This document shows positions 21,901 through 24,484 of a stretch of DNA of 28,845 nucleotides, in pieces. Under the pieces are notes generated by a model that made no database searches, was not told where the DNA came from, and saw only the letters and a list, made by a program, of their open reading frames with translations. Numbering within the stretch: the first letter of the stretch is position 1; every line of letters begins with the position of its first letter. This stretch comes from Haplomitrium mnioides (Eukaryota > Marchantiophyta > Haplomitriopsida > Calobryales). The position numbers were made by a program, and so were the translations under genes. Where the stretch lies: assembly GCA_049999725.1 (NCBI GenBank), contig JBNGIS010019611.1, forward strand, positions 1 to 28,845. Reading direction: 5' to 3'.

Positions 21901-24484
21901 TATGTTCCCGTTGGTTACTGTGTTGATAATCTCTCCCATCTTGTCAAATGGTGCTTCTGAGTCTTCATCTGCAGAGTAGGTGGTTCTGCCACCAGGGAAG
22001 TAACAAAGTACCAATGTATAGATCTTGGTTCAGGCCAGCTGATTTATGTATTTTGAGCCAGATATCTCTGTTGAAGTTGTCTTTTTCTAGTACAGCTACA
22101 TGTGGGCTAAGTCTTGTGGATATAAGGCAGGCCAATCCTCCATTTCCTCGTCCTGAGTGACTGCTGAATAAGGATATACTGCCATATCCCGAGATATTGG
22201 GAATCCGAGATGTTAGAATTTCATCTTACAGCATATTAGGAATAATAGCTCACAGANNNNNNNNNNAGATTGGACACTACAATAGCAGGTGTGAACATGG
22301 CTATTTCCAATACGAGACTCCCTAGTTTCCCAGGTTTCCGCAAGTAGGATCAGATCTGAACCCAATATCGGAGAGGTGTATGCCCTTGTGCCAGGGGTAA
22401 CCTCGGCAGTTCTAGAAGACTGCCGAGATTGGTGTGGAGCTATATCCTGGCCCCACACCCCCTGCTCACCACACCACCTATGGGATGGGTTTTCGGTCTC
22501 CAACAATGTGCAGTACACCATTGCGGATGTACGCTATCTTCCCTGCCCCCCATGCTGCCTTTACTTTCCTTTTTTCCTCAGGAAGCTGTTTCATCTGTAA
22601 TGGTGTTAGATCTTCGTGTATGGCCAATTTCATCTCCTGGAAGGTTCGCCTCTTTTTTAGGAGTTCATCTCTGTCTGTGCGTGACCTGAATTGCACTTTG
22701 ATTGTGGAGGGCTGCAAAACCCAAAGTAGTAAGGTAAAAATTGTAAAGCTGAAAATAAGTTGAGCGGGGACATCTACAAAAAGCCCATGATGCCTTCCCC
22801 GGTTCTCATAGTACCTGGGGCAACAGAAGTTGATGTGGCAATGAATAGGCTCCAACAGACCCTGATGGGTGTGGACACAGGCCAAAACTTCATGTAGAAT
22901 CTGGATGGCCGTGATCCAGTTGGTTAGCAGGTGTAACTCCTGTAATCTGGACCAAAGTTTGTTGTGTGATACTGAATCAAAGGCTTTCTGGAAATCTACA
23001 AAACAGCAGTGTAGACTTCCAGCACGTCTGTGTTGTTCAATGATGCTGCGGATGGTGACCAGGTGGTCAGTCGTTGAGTGATGCTCCCGATTGCTCCATA
23101 TTGATGATCCCTTTCAGAACCTTTTGCATGTGGTTGGTCTTTTTCCTACCTGCCACATGTTGATAAACTAGAAATCAAATCACCAAGATCCTTGAAAAGG
23201 AACCAACTTTTTGTGACCTTCAGAACTAAAACCCTGGAGACCTAAGATGGATCAAAGTGACTTGAAGAACATCTAGGACTGAATTAGATATTTTGTAGTG
23301 AACTACAAAATTTTCTTTCTCTCTTAAAAAATGCTGGAAATACATCATGGAGCTGAATGCAAAAAAGCTCTGAATGAAGCAGAGCAACCTCTAGTGCAGA
23401 AACAAAGATTTTTAAGTTGACTGGAATGTTGCGCTTATAGACACTACTGGCCAGATAGCTGCAGCCTGCTCATAAGTCTAGAGATCTACTAATATTTATC
23501 AGTTGACTTTTTATAAAATGTGTGCAAGGGCCCCTGGGTGCATAAATAAAGGAAACTTTCACTATGCAACATAAACAGGGTGCAATACTGAAAATTGAGA
23601 ATACACTATGGGGTTGAGGTTGAAATGTATCCAAACTAGCTATGCTTAGATAAATTAGTTGCAATTATGAACTCTGAAGTGACATTCTACTCCCTGGCAT
23701 CACCCACTGTGGTAATAGAAGTGTTTTACCTATGCTTTAACTCAAAATGTAGGGTATGAATAGGATGCTCTTGAACCTGGTTAGTAGTATGTTTTGTTGA
23801 GTGCATCCAGGGTCTTTGAATCACAATCTCATGAAATATTGTCTATGCAGCTGCTGTGATGGAAAAGGTTGTCGGCTCACTTATCACATCGAATGCCTTG
23901 ATCCACCTTTGTTTGAGGTTCCTGCTGGTGATTGGTACTGTCCTAGCTGCACGTGCAAGCGAATATCTTTTGGAGTGCATGCTCTTGCTGGGGTGGTGGA
24001 ATCCATCTGGGATGTACGAGACTATAGTCAAAGGGCATATGAGGCTTCTTTAGTTGAAGACGAGCTGATTGCCAAAGACTTGAAAGGTGATTGTGGTGAA
24101 GGTCATAGTCAAACTAAAGTTTCACAGCAATGCTCATCAAGTCAGGACGCCCAGGCTACTAGAGAACTTGAAGTGGAATTTATAGCTGGAGTAGATGTGG
24201 CTGATGATGGTGAACTTTTGGAGATGGACGGTGAGGCAACCCTTCCATCATCTGTGAAGTTTCTTGGTGAGAAAAGAATATTGGATGGGGAGAGGAAGTC
24301 ACTGGAAGGGAGACATTCTTTGGGAGATGTTACAGGGTCAAGCTTACAGTCTACGGGAAAGGAATATTTTGTAAAGTGGAAAGGTGTTTCTCATGTACAG
24401 AACACTTGGGTGGAAGAGAATGATCTGATGAAGTTGGCACCCAAAATTCTTTTACGGTATAAAAGGAAGTTGGAGCAGGGCCAG
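556..24484 (+). CDS. MOM1: MOM1-like chromatin silencing protein, 5' part (8 exons, continues past window)
   Basis: Joining 556-997, 1259-2436, 2984-3154, 4512-4666, 15734-16117, 17081-17184, 17262-17364 and 23851-24484 gives 3171 bases, exactly 1057 codons with no stop. All introns are GT-AG and all phases match. Visible parts are a basic N-terminus with NLS-like clusters (KQKRK, GRKR, SRKRK), a PWWP-like domain (about 589-690), a C4HC3 PHD finger (836-879) and a chromodomain (about 1016-1053). Just after the PHD, the stretch GVHAL...VESIWDVR is the kind of linker found in plant MOM1-like proteins between PHD and chromodomain; PICKLE-type CHD3 proteins have a different linker. The SNF2-like and C-terminal parts are not in the window. 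The family acts in the nucleus, in transcriptional silencing of repeats with little change in DNA methylation in Arabidopsis. Arabidopsis MOM1 itself lacks PHD and chromodomain. The alternative is another CHD3-like remodeler. Total mapped span is 24 kb because introns 4 and 7 hold LINEs. Confidence 0.78.
998..1258 (+). other. MOM1: Intron 1 of the MOM1-like gene
   Basis: 261 bases, GTAATAG...GATGTAG, phase 1. No repeat or ORF of note inside. Confidence 0.6.
1259..2436 (+). CDS. MOM1: MOM1-like exon 2 (residues 148-540), basic low-complexity region
   Basis: The acceptor is GATGTAG at 1252-1258. The more obvious CTACAG acceptor ending at 1266 would break the frame, whereas 1259 restores it. 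The exon ends at GTTCAG before GTTGGG, phase 0. It encodes 392 further residues rich in K, R, E, S and D and probably disordered. Clusters KQKRK, GRKR, AKKR and SRKRK look like nuclear localisation signals. A recurring short motif, an aromatic or serine followed by x-(L/M)-R-x-R, appears as SLRDR, YNMRER and YDLRVR. No enzymatic motif is present. The three nested ORFs in other frames are shadows. Confidence 0.75.
2437..2983 (+). other. MOM1: Intron 2, holding two short (TATTC)-tailed fragments
   Basis: 547 bases, GTTGGG...CATTGTAG, phase 0. At 2458-2490 it contains TTGGGAAATCAATTCC followed by a TATTC run. At 2830-2886 it contains CTGTTGCCTTTGGCC followed by GGAACTTTAATTCAAATTCC and a degraded TATTC run. 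Both match the 3' end of LINE A as seen reverse-complemented at 15138-15210 and directly at 10160-10215. They are probably remnants of 5'-truncated LINE A insertions in sense orientation. Confidence 0.5.
2984..3154 (+). CDS. MOM1: MOM1-like exon 3 (residues 541-597), start of PWWP-like domain
   Basis: The acceptor is CATTGTAG at 2976-2983 and the donor is ACAG before GTATAT. The exon is 171 bases, phase 0 at both ends, and has no ATG-initiated ORF of its own, so a simple ORF scan misses it. It encodes a DD-rich linker and then EIWPGMLIWVQ. The last part is the first strand of a PWWP-type beta barrel (compare the usual G-x-L-V-W-A-K), which continues in exon 4 after a 1.36 kb intron. Confidence 0.72.
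3155..4511 (+). other. MOM1: Intron 3, with LINE B and REP scraps
   Basis: 1357 bases, GTATAT...TTTGCAG, phase 0, lying between the first strand and the WWPG core of the PWWP-like domain. Positions 3486-3545 resemble the middle of the REP repeat (TTTGTCACTGCACACAAGAT, CTGAAACT). 4185-4335 resembles the LINE B C-terminus in antisense. The rest (about 3160-3480 and 3550-4180) shows no coding or repeat signal that I recognise. Confidence 0.5.
4185..4335 (-). mobile_element. LINE B fragment (C-terminal ORF2, antisense)
   Basis: The + strand motifs CTGAGCTTTGTC, CATGCCAAGC and CAATCTCAGCCAGA line up in order with 17715-17775 of the LINE B copy at 17410-18210. No frame is open; this is a small decayed piece. 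Confidence 0.45.
4512..4666 (+). CDS. MOM1: MOM1-like exon 4 (residues 598-648), WWPG core of PWWP-like domain
   Basis: The acceptor is GTGTTTGCAG ending at 4511 and the donor follows CTACAACCAG at 4667. The exon encodes INEKGLWWPGEVVEEEELPL and then CCNIVRMFNPDETLQSYQFP. WWPG at residues 604-607 after the exon 3 strand is the signature of a PWWP domain, a chromatin-reader fold that binds methylated histone H3 and DNA in characterised proteins. The exon ends in phase 2 (AG), which joins T15734 across the 11 kb intron to give serine. Confidence 0.72.
4840..5435 (-). mobile_element. LINE B fragment (ORF2 C-terminus, antisense, decayed)
   Basis: The + strand follows the same order of motifs as 17755-18205: TCTCAGCCAGATG, AACCAG/GACCAGATCTC, a GGTTGGCTTCCACC run, ACTTTGGACAATGAGCCACAT and TTTGCTGATCT. 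The antisense-coded residues correspond to the W-K-P-T-W and CPKRC region of LINE B. Several indels are present and no frame is intact. It ends close to the start of element C at 5453. Confidence 0.55.
6136..6336 (+). repeat. Two imperfect direct repeats in the element C leader
   Basis: 6136-6222 and 6261-6336 share TTTTTGCTGCTCGTG, then GGAGT(C/T)TGT, then GTGAACACTGGCATT(A/G)CG and GAAAAACAC/GAGAAACAC in the same order, about 125 bases apart. Repeated leader blocks are common in the promoter-bearing 5' ends of LINEs; that role is inferred here. Confidence 0.55.
6728..8068 (+). pseudogene. L1-type ORF1 (DUF4283-like and CCHC zinc knuckle), broken by a stop
   Basis: A 447-codon frame interrupted once, by TAG at 7688-7690; the 125-codon part after it is in the same frame. 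The protein begins near KVFRVDQDLCSLTSEQLRKR and contains the RxFFPGLKEIS...KGWKATV...KGFFLV pattern of DUF4283, the RNA-binding-like domain of plant L1 ORF1 proteins. A zinc knuckle C-F-L-C-x4-H-x4-C (CFLCRSTDHLVGKC) follows near residue 195. The tail is charged and low complexity. In the family this is the nucleic-acid-binding chaperone of the retrotransposition particle. The original start is probably ATG at 6595 (MSKAIPWSPGSRLGKE), now out of frame through an indel before 6728; the codon at 6728 is TTG. A second copy at 9671 also starts MSK, which supports this. Confidence 0.75.
8355..8557. other. Unassigned stretch between element C copy 1 and REP copy
   Basis: About 200 bases. A frame from 8361 stays open for 33 codons (MLEVIRKVRDTSNEG...) and then stops. 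Too short and unsupported to call; no match to other parts of the window noticed. Confidence 0.3.
8558..8812 (+). repeat. REP copy 1 (anonymous interspersed repeat, near complete)
   Basis: Defined by comparison with 12828-13085. Shared blocks in order: AGTGGCAGAAACTCAGTAC, GACCAGGACCTGCTGT, GGGAACTGA, AAACTTTGTGTCTGACACCA, AAGGCTGCACTCTGTG, GGTTTTTCCTAGA, and TTAGTTTTACTCTCCACA...CTTCATAACTA. No coding frame is conserved between copies. All copies noticed lie on the + strand of the gene. It could be a SINE, a MITE remnant or an old LINE end; I see no clear pol III box or terminal inverted repeat. Confidence 0.55.
8813..8868. repeat. Compact hairpin-forming sequence
   Basis: AATAGCTA at 8813-8820 pairs with TAGCTATT at 8861-8868, and TAACTAAC at 8841-8848 pairs perfectly with GTTAGTTA at 8853-8860 over a 4-base loop. 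It sits exactly at the right edge of REP copy 1 and may be a small inverted-repeat element or part of REP's 3' junction. Confidence 0.5.
9180..10455 (+). mobile_element. Element C copy 2: shortened relative with degraded ORF1 and matching 3' end
   Basis: ORF1 similarity (from ATG 9671) and a 3' end at 10240-10455 (GGATGGATGGCCTCGGGCTA, CTTGGCTTCC, GCTTTAGTCCAGGC, AAGATTTTTACTTC) match element C copy 1 in the same order. Most of ORF1 after the DUF4283 start is deleted. At 10110-10215 a LINE A 3' tail (CAGTCCCTGTTGCCTTCGGG, GGGACTTTAATTCAATAG) lies between the ORF1 remnant and the 3' region. The leader's left limit is uncertain; 9180-9660 has the same GC-rich non-coding look as 5550-6590. Confidence 0.5.
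9671..10088 (+). pseudogene. Truncated ORF1 of element C copy 2
   Basis: Starts ATGTCTAAG (MSK, as at 6595) but meets a stop after 11 codons. The 9744-10088 frame then carries KVLRVDQELSLLT, LRKRLFIGRFWSFFPGLKEI and IVKGFFL, aligning with the first 70 residues of the 6728 ORF1. A deletion removes the residues between GxIGW and IVKGFFL. After that the similarity is lost and there is no zinc knuckle. Not functional. Confidence 0.65.
10462..11338 (-). mobile_element. LINE A fragment (3' UTR and ORF2 C-terminus, antisense), interrupted
   Basis: The left end has GAATAGAATTTA, then AAGTTCCAAACCGGCC as in the LINE A 3' end. The right part encodes, on the minus strand, the C-terminal zinc motif (VCLQCNLQVPEDEHHVIFTC near 11000) and NLMDHLSSHYFKVLWQSYN, matching MDHLSTHYFTVIWQSYS of the main copy at 19110-22710. 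Frameshifts break it. It is interrupted at 10518-10650 by a LINE B 3' end and cut at 11339 by the inverted-repeat composite. Confidence 0.6.
10518..10650 (+). mobile_element. Nested LINE B 3' UTR fragment
   Basis: TACTAGGCTAGATC..GAAAGGGATT, GGCCGCTCGGCCTGATTGCTG and GCTTGAAAGTAAATAAAGTT match 27719-27825 almost base for base, and 17470-17590 in reverse. LINE A 3' sequence continues on both sides. TGAGTAC at 10517-10523 and 10651-10657 may be the target duplication, although TAC also belongs to the element. Confidence 0.55.
11600..11800 (+). repeat. Short-unit minisatellite in the left arm
   Basis: Variants of CGAACGCGACCT(C/T)CT recur about every 22-30 bases (for example near 11608, 11662, 11687, 11711 and 11735). 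It is richer in CpG than its surroundings. Reverse-complement relatives (CATCGCGACCTG) occur at 28770-28845. Confidence 0.5.
11864..11873. other. Assembly gap (10 N)
   Basis: Exactly ten N. Gaps of a fixed small size usually mark unknown length. It falls inside an inverted repeat, so arm length and spacing there are not reliable. Confidence 0.95.
11874..12526. mobile_element. Inner inverted-repeat unit carrying a LINE A fragment
   Basis: CCTCTAAACTAGCTAG, AATCCTAAACTAGCTAAG at 11874-11908 mirrors CTAGTTTAGCTCCTAACTAG, TTTAGAGAGG at 12496-12526. Between them, 11940-12470 encodes on the minus strand a broken LINE A segment (YGAEIWGP..TPEMWLKHGEK, PIHIMATEFDILPIEAHVIQ) matching the main copy at 19700-20040. 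This could be a small DNA element that captured LINE sequence, or a LINE insertion into one. The left end touches the N gap. Confidence 0.5.
12555..12582. repeat. Hairpin sequence
   Basis: CCTGGTG, G, TGACA, TG, TGTCA, G, CACCAGG: a 12-pair stem with one G-G mismatch and a 2-base centre, too tight to close fully. It is a near-perfect palindrome. Confidence 0.5.
12632..12656. repeat. Perfect 11-bp stem hairpin
   Basis: AAGCACATGCA, TCG, TGCATGTGCTT: complete pairing over 11 bases with a 3-base loop. Confidence 0.6.
12828..13085 (+). repeat. REP copy 2 (most complete)
   Basis: From CAGAGGAAAGTGGCAGAAAC to CTCCACAACTTCATAACTA. It contains a block missing from copy 1 (GAAACCAGCAGGAAGTTGTG, TTGTCACTGCTACACATGAT), which reappears in part at 16443 and 3486. 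Lies inside the inverted-repeat composite. Confidence 0.55.
13725..13815 (+). repeat. 90-bp repeat shared with 18680-18780
   Basis: TTTTCAATCTTCAGTA, AGATCATCTTG, TTAACTTTATGATTG, CTACCT(G/T)AGTTTGTA and TATGGAGTTCTCT occur at both places in the same order and orientation. The part around CTACCTGTGTTTGTA also occurs at 15670, following a REP 3' end, so this may be the downstream part of a longer REP unit. Confidence 0.55.
13790..14250 (+). mobile_element. LINE A fragment in sense orientation (endonuclease to RT linker)
   Basis: The + strand frame at 13879-14094 and its continuation carry LTSIMISTATLKFLTT, VQAALHACRCCI, a stop, then ELHTAWIAQELPQLVQDK and KKHPRKFF. These align in order with LTHIILKAARLKFPST, IREALHAWRKCI, RELHRTWIAQRLPQLILDK and KKRQPKKFF of the main LINE A copy. 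Frameshifts and stops are present. This is the longest LINE A coding piece found in the gene's own orientation. Confidence 0.6.
14260..14378 (+). repeat. REP copy 3 (3' half)
   Basis: TGCACTCTATGCGTTG, GTAGGTTTTTCC, GACTATTGCAGCTTCCATTTAA and TTTTGCTCTCCACAACTTCA match 12988-13080 closely. The 5' half is missing. Confidence 0.55.
14386..15137 (-). mobile_element. LINE A mosaic: RT piece and C-terminal piece in swapped order
   Basis: 14386-14645 matches 20397-20655 (RT region: GGACACAGGCCAAAACTTCT, AAAGGCTTTCTGGAAATCTAC). 14650-15130 matches the C-terminal region of the main copy (on the minus strand LLCLQCDLQLPDDEHHFIFT, as at 19230-19300). In the intact LINE A the C-terminal part lies at lower + coordinates than RT; here it lies at higher ones, so the order is inverted relative to the coding order. 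Both pieces still read on the minus strand. No frame is intact. Confidence 0.6.
15138..15535 (-). mobile_element. LINE A 3' end with pentanucleotide tail, 5'-truncated
   Basis: On the + strand it starts with about five GAATA units, then TTTGATTCAAGTCCCGAGCC, a non-coding part (ACTGAGAGTACAATGCGCAC, GTTGAGCGGGGAC) and a broken ORF2 piece encoding LARLANVPKLL on the minus strand (main copy: LTRLANVRTTTPL). Read 5' to 3' on the minus strand, the element ends in (TATTC)n, not poly(A). Confidence 0.6.
15585..15715 (+). repeat. REP-like 3' fragment just before exon 5
   Basis: ACTTCCATTTGGTTACC, TTGTTTTTGTAGATTGTTTTACTC, CTTCATGGCTATATG and CTACCTGTGTTTGTAAG resemble the REP 3' half followed by the repeat at 13725. 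It ends about 20 bases before the exon 5 acceptor. Confidence 0.4.
15734..16117 (+). CDS. MOM1: MOM1-like exon 5 (residues 649-776), end of PWWP-like domain and linker
   Basis: The acceptor is CAATGTGCAG at 15724-15733 and the donor is CCTTAG before GTATGT. After the split serine the exon reads CVRPFGQDDGDLKL and then a helix-like DKLKEAVAIAQELYN. Both the C-x-R-P-F strand and the EA-x-x-A-x-E helix suit the C-terminal half of a PWWP domain. The rest is an acidic or serine-rich linker ending SCKDSNKKDL. Phase 2 at the end (AG) joins G17081 to give arginine. That the frame survives after an 11 kb intron full of LINE debris argues for a functional exon. Confidence 0.72.
16443..16640 (+). repeat. 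REP copy 4 (middle and 3' part, diverged)
   Basis: CTGCCACACATGATGG, TTCAAACTGTGTCACTGACACCACATTGTGAAGGCTGC in pieces, CTTCCTAG, GACTAGTTTTGCTGTCCACA and TTTCATGGCT align with REP copies 1 and 2. A short duplication of CTACATTGCA is inserted. Confidence 0.5.
16783..16960 (+). repeat. REP copy 5 (5' part)
   Basis: GGTGGAGTGTTAGGCA, TCATGAGTGAGTTTTTTC, TTACTTTGGACAAG, ATCTGGACCTGTTGTTG and GAGCTGATGAAACC align with 8562-8660 and 12860-12895. It lies downstream of the copy carrying the 3' part, so the two pieces are not one split copy in simple order. Confidence 0.45.
17081..17184 (+). CDS. MOM1: MOM1-like exon 6 (residues 777-811)
   Basis: The acceptor is TATTCTTCAG ending at 17080. The exon reads LEERENVEEKKKIRVVSKHE and then SMLSSAMDGFAASH, charged and then neutral. 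It ends at CCATG before the donor GTGTGT, phase 1. Reading on without splicing reaches a stop 19 codons later, while the 77-nt intron puts the frame exactly in register with exon 7. No domain is recognised; this is the segment just before the PHD finger. Confidence 0.62.
17185..17261 (+). other. MOM1: Intron 6, 77-nt mini-intron
   Basis: GTGTGT...GCGGTAG, phase 1. Without it the frame hits TGA at about 17246; with it exon 6 joins exon 7 exactly in frame. It is AT-richer than the flanking exons. The size is near the lower limit for plant introns. Confidence 0.55.
17262..17364 (+). CDS. MOM1: MOM1-like exon 7 (residues 812-845), first half of PHD finger
   Basis: The acceptor is GCGGTAG ending at 17261 and the donor follows GAGTTGCT at 17365 (GTAAGA, a strong plant donor). 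It encodes an acidic stretch and then YCESCRSGGEL, giving the first two zinc ligands C836 and C839 and the conserved GGEL turn of a PHD finger. The exon ends phase 2 (CT), joining C23851 to give the next leucine. No ATG ORF covers it. Confidence 0.72.
17440..18210 (-). mobile_element. LINE B copy 2: ORF2 C-terminus and 3' UTR, antisense
   Basis: On the minus strand, 18210-17785 encodes ADQPKRLINVAYCPKRCA, RWKPTWQQSIIGDRIHKALA and so on, then 17810-17600 encodes FWLRFIEYRKKAWHDTC and ILEAFVRAWEARHLL. This is the C-terminal cysteine-bearing domain of an L1-type ORF2. 17470-17590 then matches the LINE B 3' UTR (reverse of 27690-27830), ending near 17440 without a clear poly(T). Upstream, the RT and endonuclease are missing (5' truncated at the 18211 junction). 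A frameshift separates the two coding pieces. Confidence 0.65.
18211..18265. repeat. 55-bp junction segment, nearly identical to 25225-25279
   Basis: AACTAACATCTCCTTCTCCT, then three ATTCT-type units, CTCCC, TTGTTTTCCTCCTCT. Here it borders the 5' truncation of LINE B copy 2; at 25225 it borders the 3' end of LINE B copy 3. Confidence 0.65.
18266..18384. repeat. Pyrimidine-rich low-complexity stretch
   Basis: CT- and T-rich runs with nine A at 18301-18309 followed by TTGTTTCTTTTTTTTTG. Nothing coding is supported here. Confidence 0.5.
18385..18515 (+). repeat. REP copy 6 (5' part, diverged)
   Basis: CCATTTCTGGAAAAGTGACAGAAAC, GGGAACTGATGAA and CTCATAATGCTG resemble 8600-8660 and 12835-12930. 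Weak but in order. Confidence 0.35.
18575..18665. repeat. AT-rich simple repeat
   Basis: TTAGT and TTTAA units repeated several times (18575-18604), followed by a T-rich run to 18665. It precedes the 18680-18780 copy of the 90-bp repeat. Confidence 0.6.
18680..18780 (+). repeat. 90-bp repeat shared with 13725-13815
   Basis: Same ordered blocks: TTTTCAATCTTCAGTACAGA, TTAACTTTATGATTGGCTAC, ACTATGGAGTTCTCTA. Confidence 0.55.
18775..19050 (-). mobile_element. LINE B fragment (ORF2 C-terminal third, antisense)
   Basis: TATCAGTCCATCTGGAGGAG, TGAACTGACGGCCTTT, TAGCTGTTAACAGGGGAGT and CAAGCAATTTATGCTCAGC follow 25757-25970 in order. It is joined at about 19052-19108 to a short sense piece of LINE B 3' coding (GCATTCTTGAAGCCTTTGA, as at 27593) and then to LINE A. 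Confidence 0.6.
19110..20058 (-). pseudogene. LINE A ORF2, C-terminal part
   Basis: One open frame (the 357-codon ORF ends at 18985 in joined foreign sequence). It begins NQSPYLGIPIHTQRGWGF, the usual YLG post-RT motif, then AEIWGPSLTPAMWLKHGEKP, MDHLSTHYFTVIWQSYS and the zinc motif CLQCNLQVMEDEHHIIFCCP. The last about 25 residues derive from LINE B sequence. In such elements this C-terminal region binds RNA or DNA during target-primed reverse transcription. This is the longest intact LINE coding piece in the window. Confidence 0.75.
20055..20885 (-). pseudogene. LINE A ORF2, reverse transcriptase domain
   Basis: Minus-strand 20885-20358 carries QPITNLFNQVIQTGFPAEWK, NYRTIMLSPLFPKLFG, AGFRENCSTTDHLVTIR and CCFVDFQKAFDSVPHNKLW (motif A with catalytic D). 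20327-20055 carries ILLYVDDIVLM (motif C, both aspartates present) and QSGMTVNMKKTTVLVFG. Between them at about 20330-20440 the frame is lost by indels, so the enzyme is dead, but all catalytic residues are readable. Confidence 0.75.
21037..22520 (-). pseudogene. LINE A ORF2, APE-like endonuclease
   Basis: The start of the domain is at about 22400 on the minus strand (GSDLILLAETWETRE). After the 10-N gap comes RGNGGLACLISTRLSPHVAV and DIWLKIHKS. After a frameshift near 22016-22030 comes LCYFPGGRTTYSADED, ILIVGDFNCRTG (GDFN) and later PTPDSDHTPLHF (SDH). These are the standard catalytic motifs of apurinic-type LINE endonucleases. The tail to 21037 is a linker with WxxxxxREIRSQWQKQI. Broken by at least one frameshift, and of unknown length across the gap. 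Confidence 0.72.
22257..22266. other. Assembly gap (10 N)
   Basis: Ten N inside the LINE A endonuclease coding region. The true length is unknown. Confidence 0.95.
22478..22710 (-). pseudogene. LINE A ORF1, C-terminal piece
   Basis: The minus-strand frame reads STIKVQFRSRTDRDELLKKR, EDLTPLQMKQLPEEKRKVKA and GKIAYIRNGVLHIV. This matches the general pattern of the C-terminal domain of LINE ORF1 proteins in animals and other eukaryotes (an ExDLTP-like motif and a final gkayirngklii strand). Beyond 22710 the same frame runs into another LINE A 3' UTR fragment, so ORF1 is truncated there. Confidence 0.6.
22711..23092 (-). mobile_element. LINE A fragment with an internal deletion
   Basis: 22711-22770 matches the LINE A 3' UTR at 15232-15297 (AAAGTAGTAAG, GTTGAGCGGGGAC). 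22771-22835 matches 19170-19242. 22836-23092 then matches 20369-20630 (RT), so about 1.1 kb between the two is missing. It lies immediately 5' of the main LINE A copy, in the same direction. Confidence 0.6.
23093..23850. other. Intron 7 remainder, no feature recognised
   Basis: AT-rich and unique within the window as far as I can see. No open frame of note. It ends at the exon 8 acceptor. Confidence 0.5.
23851..24484 (+). CDS. MOM1: MOM1-like exon 8 (residues 846-1057), rest of PHD finger and chromodomain
   Basis: The acceptor is GTCTATGCAG ending at 23850 and the donor GTAGTT follows GGCCAG at 24484, phase 0. It supplies PHD ligands C848, C853, H858, C861, C876 and C879 (CCDGKGC, TYHIEC, WYCPSC). 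The MOM1-like linker with VESIWDVR follows, then about 110 residues of acidic low complexity, then the chromodomain (YFVKWKGVSHVQNTWVEEND, LRYKRK). The chromodomain keeps the aromatic residues of its methyl-lysine cage in part: Y1018, W1022 and the W of NTW. The next exon is outside the window. The in-frame ATG at 23801 is upstream intron read-through, not a start. Confidence 0.82.

Larger units (their letters stand above)
19110..22710 (-). mobile_element. LINE A main copy: ORF1 end, endonuclease, RT, C-terminal zinc motif (antisense)
   Basis: Reading on the minus strand: an ORF1 C-terminal piece, an APE-type endonuclease, a linker, reverse transcriptase with YVDD, a C-terminal region with a CxxC...H..C-type motif. 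It is truncated at both ends (inside ORF1 near 22710, and at about 19110 before the 3' UTR) and broken by frameshifts. The ORF1 end (KVQFRSRTDRDELL, HEDLTPLQMKQLP, IAYIRNGVLHIV) and the EDEHHIIFCC zinc motif resemble CR1/L2/Jockey-group LINEs more than plant L1. Its orientation is opposite to the host gene. Confidence 0.75.
17365..23850 (+). other. MOM1: Intron 7 (6.5 kb) splitting the PHD finger
   Basis: GTAAGA...CTATGCAG, 6486 bases, phase 2. It lies between the GGEL turn and the CC of the PHD finger. It contains LINE B, REP and LINE A pieces in the antisense sense noted separately, plus a 10-N gap. Confidence 0.7.

Noticed and set aside
556-24484. PICKLE/CHD3-type identity for the main gene
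   Set aside because: The PHD to chromodomain linker (GVHAL, VESIWDVR) and the single chromodomain before the donor fit MOM1-like proteins better. I keep CHD3 as a less likely alternative because the helicase part is not visible.
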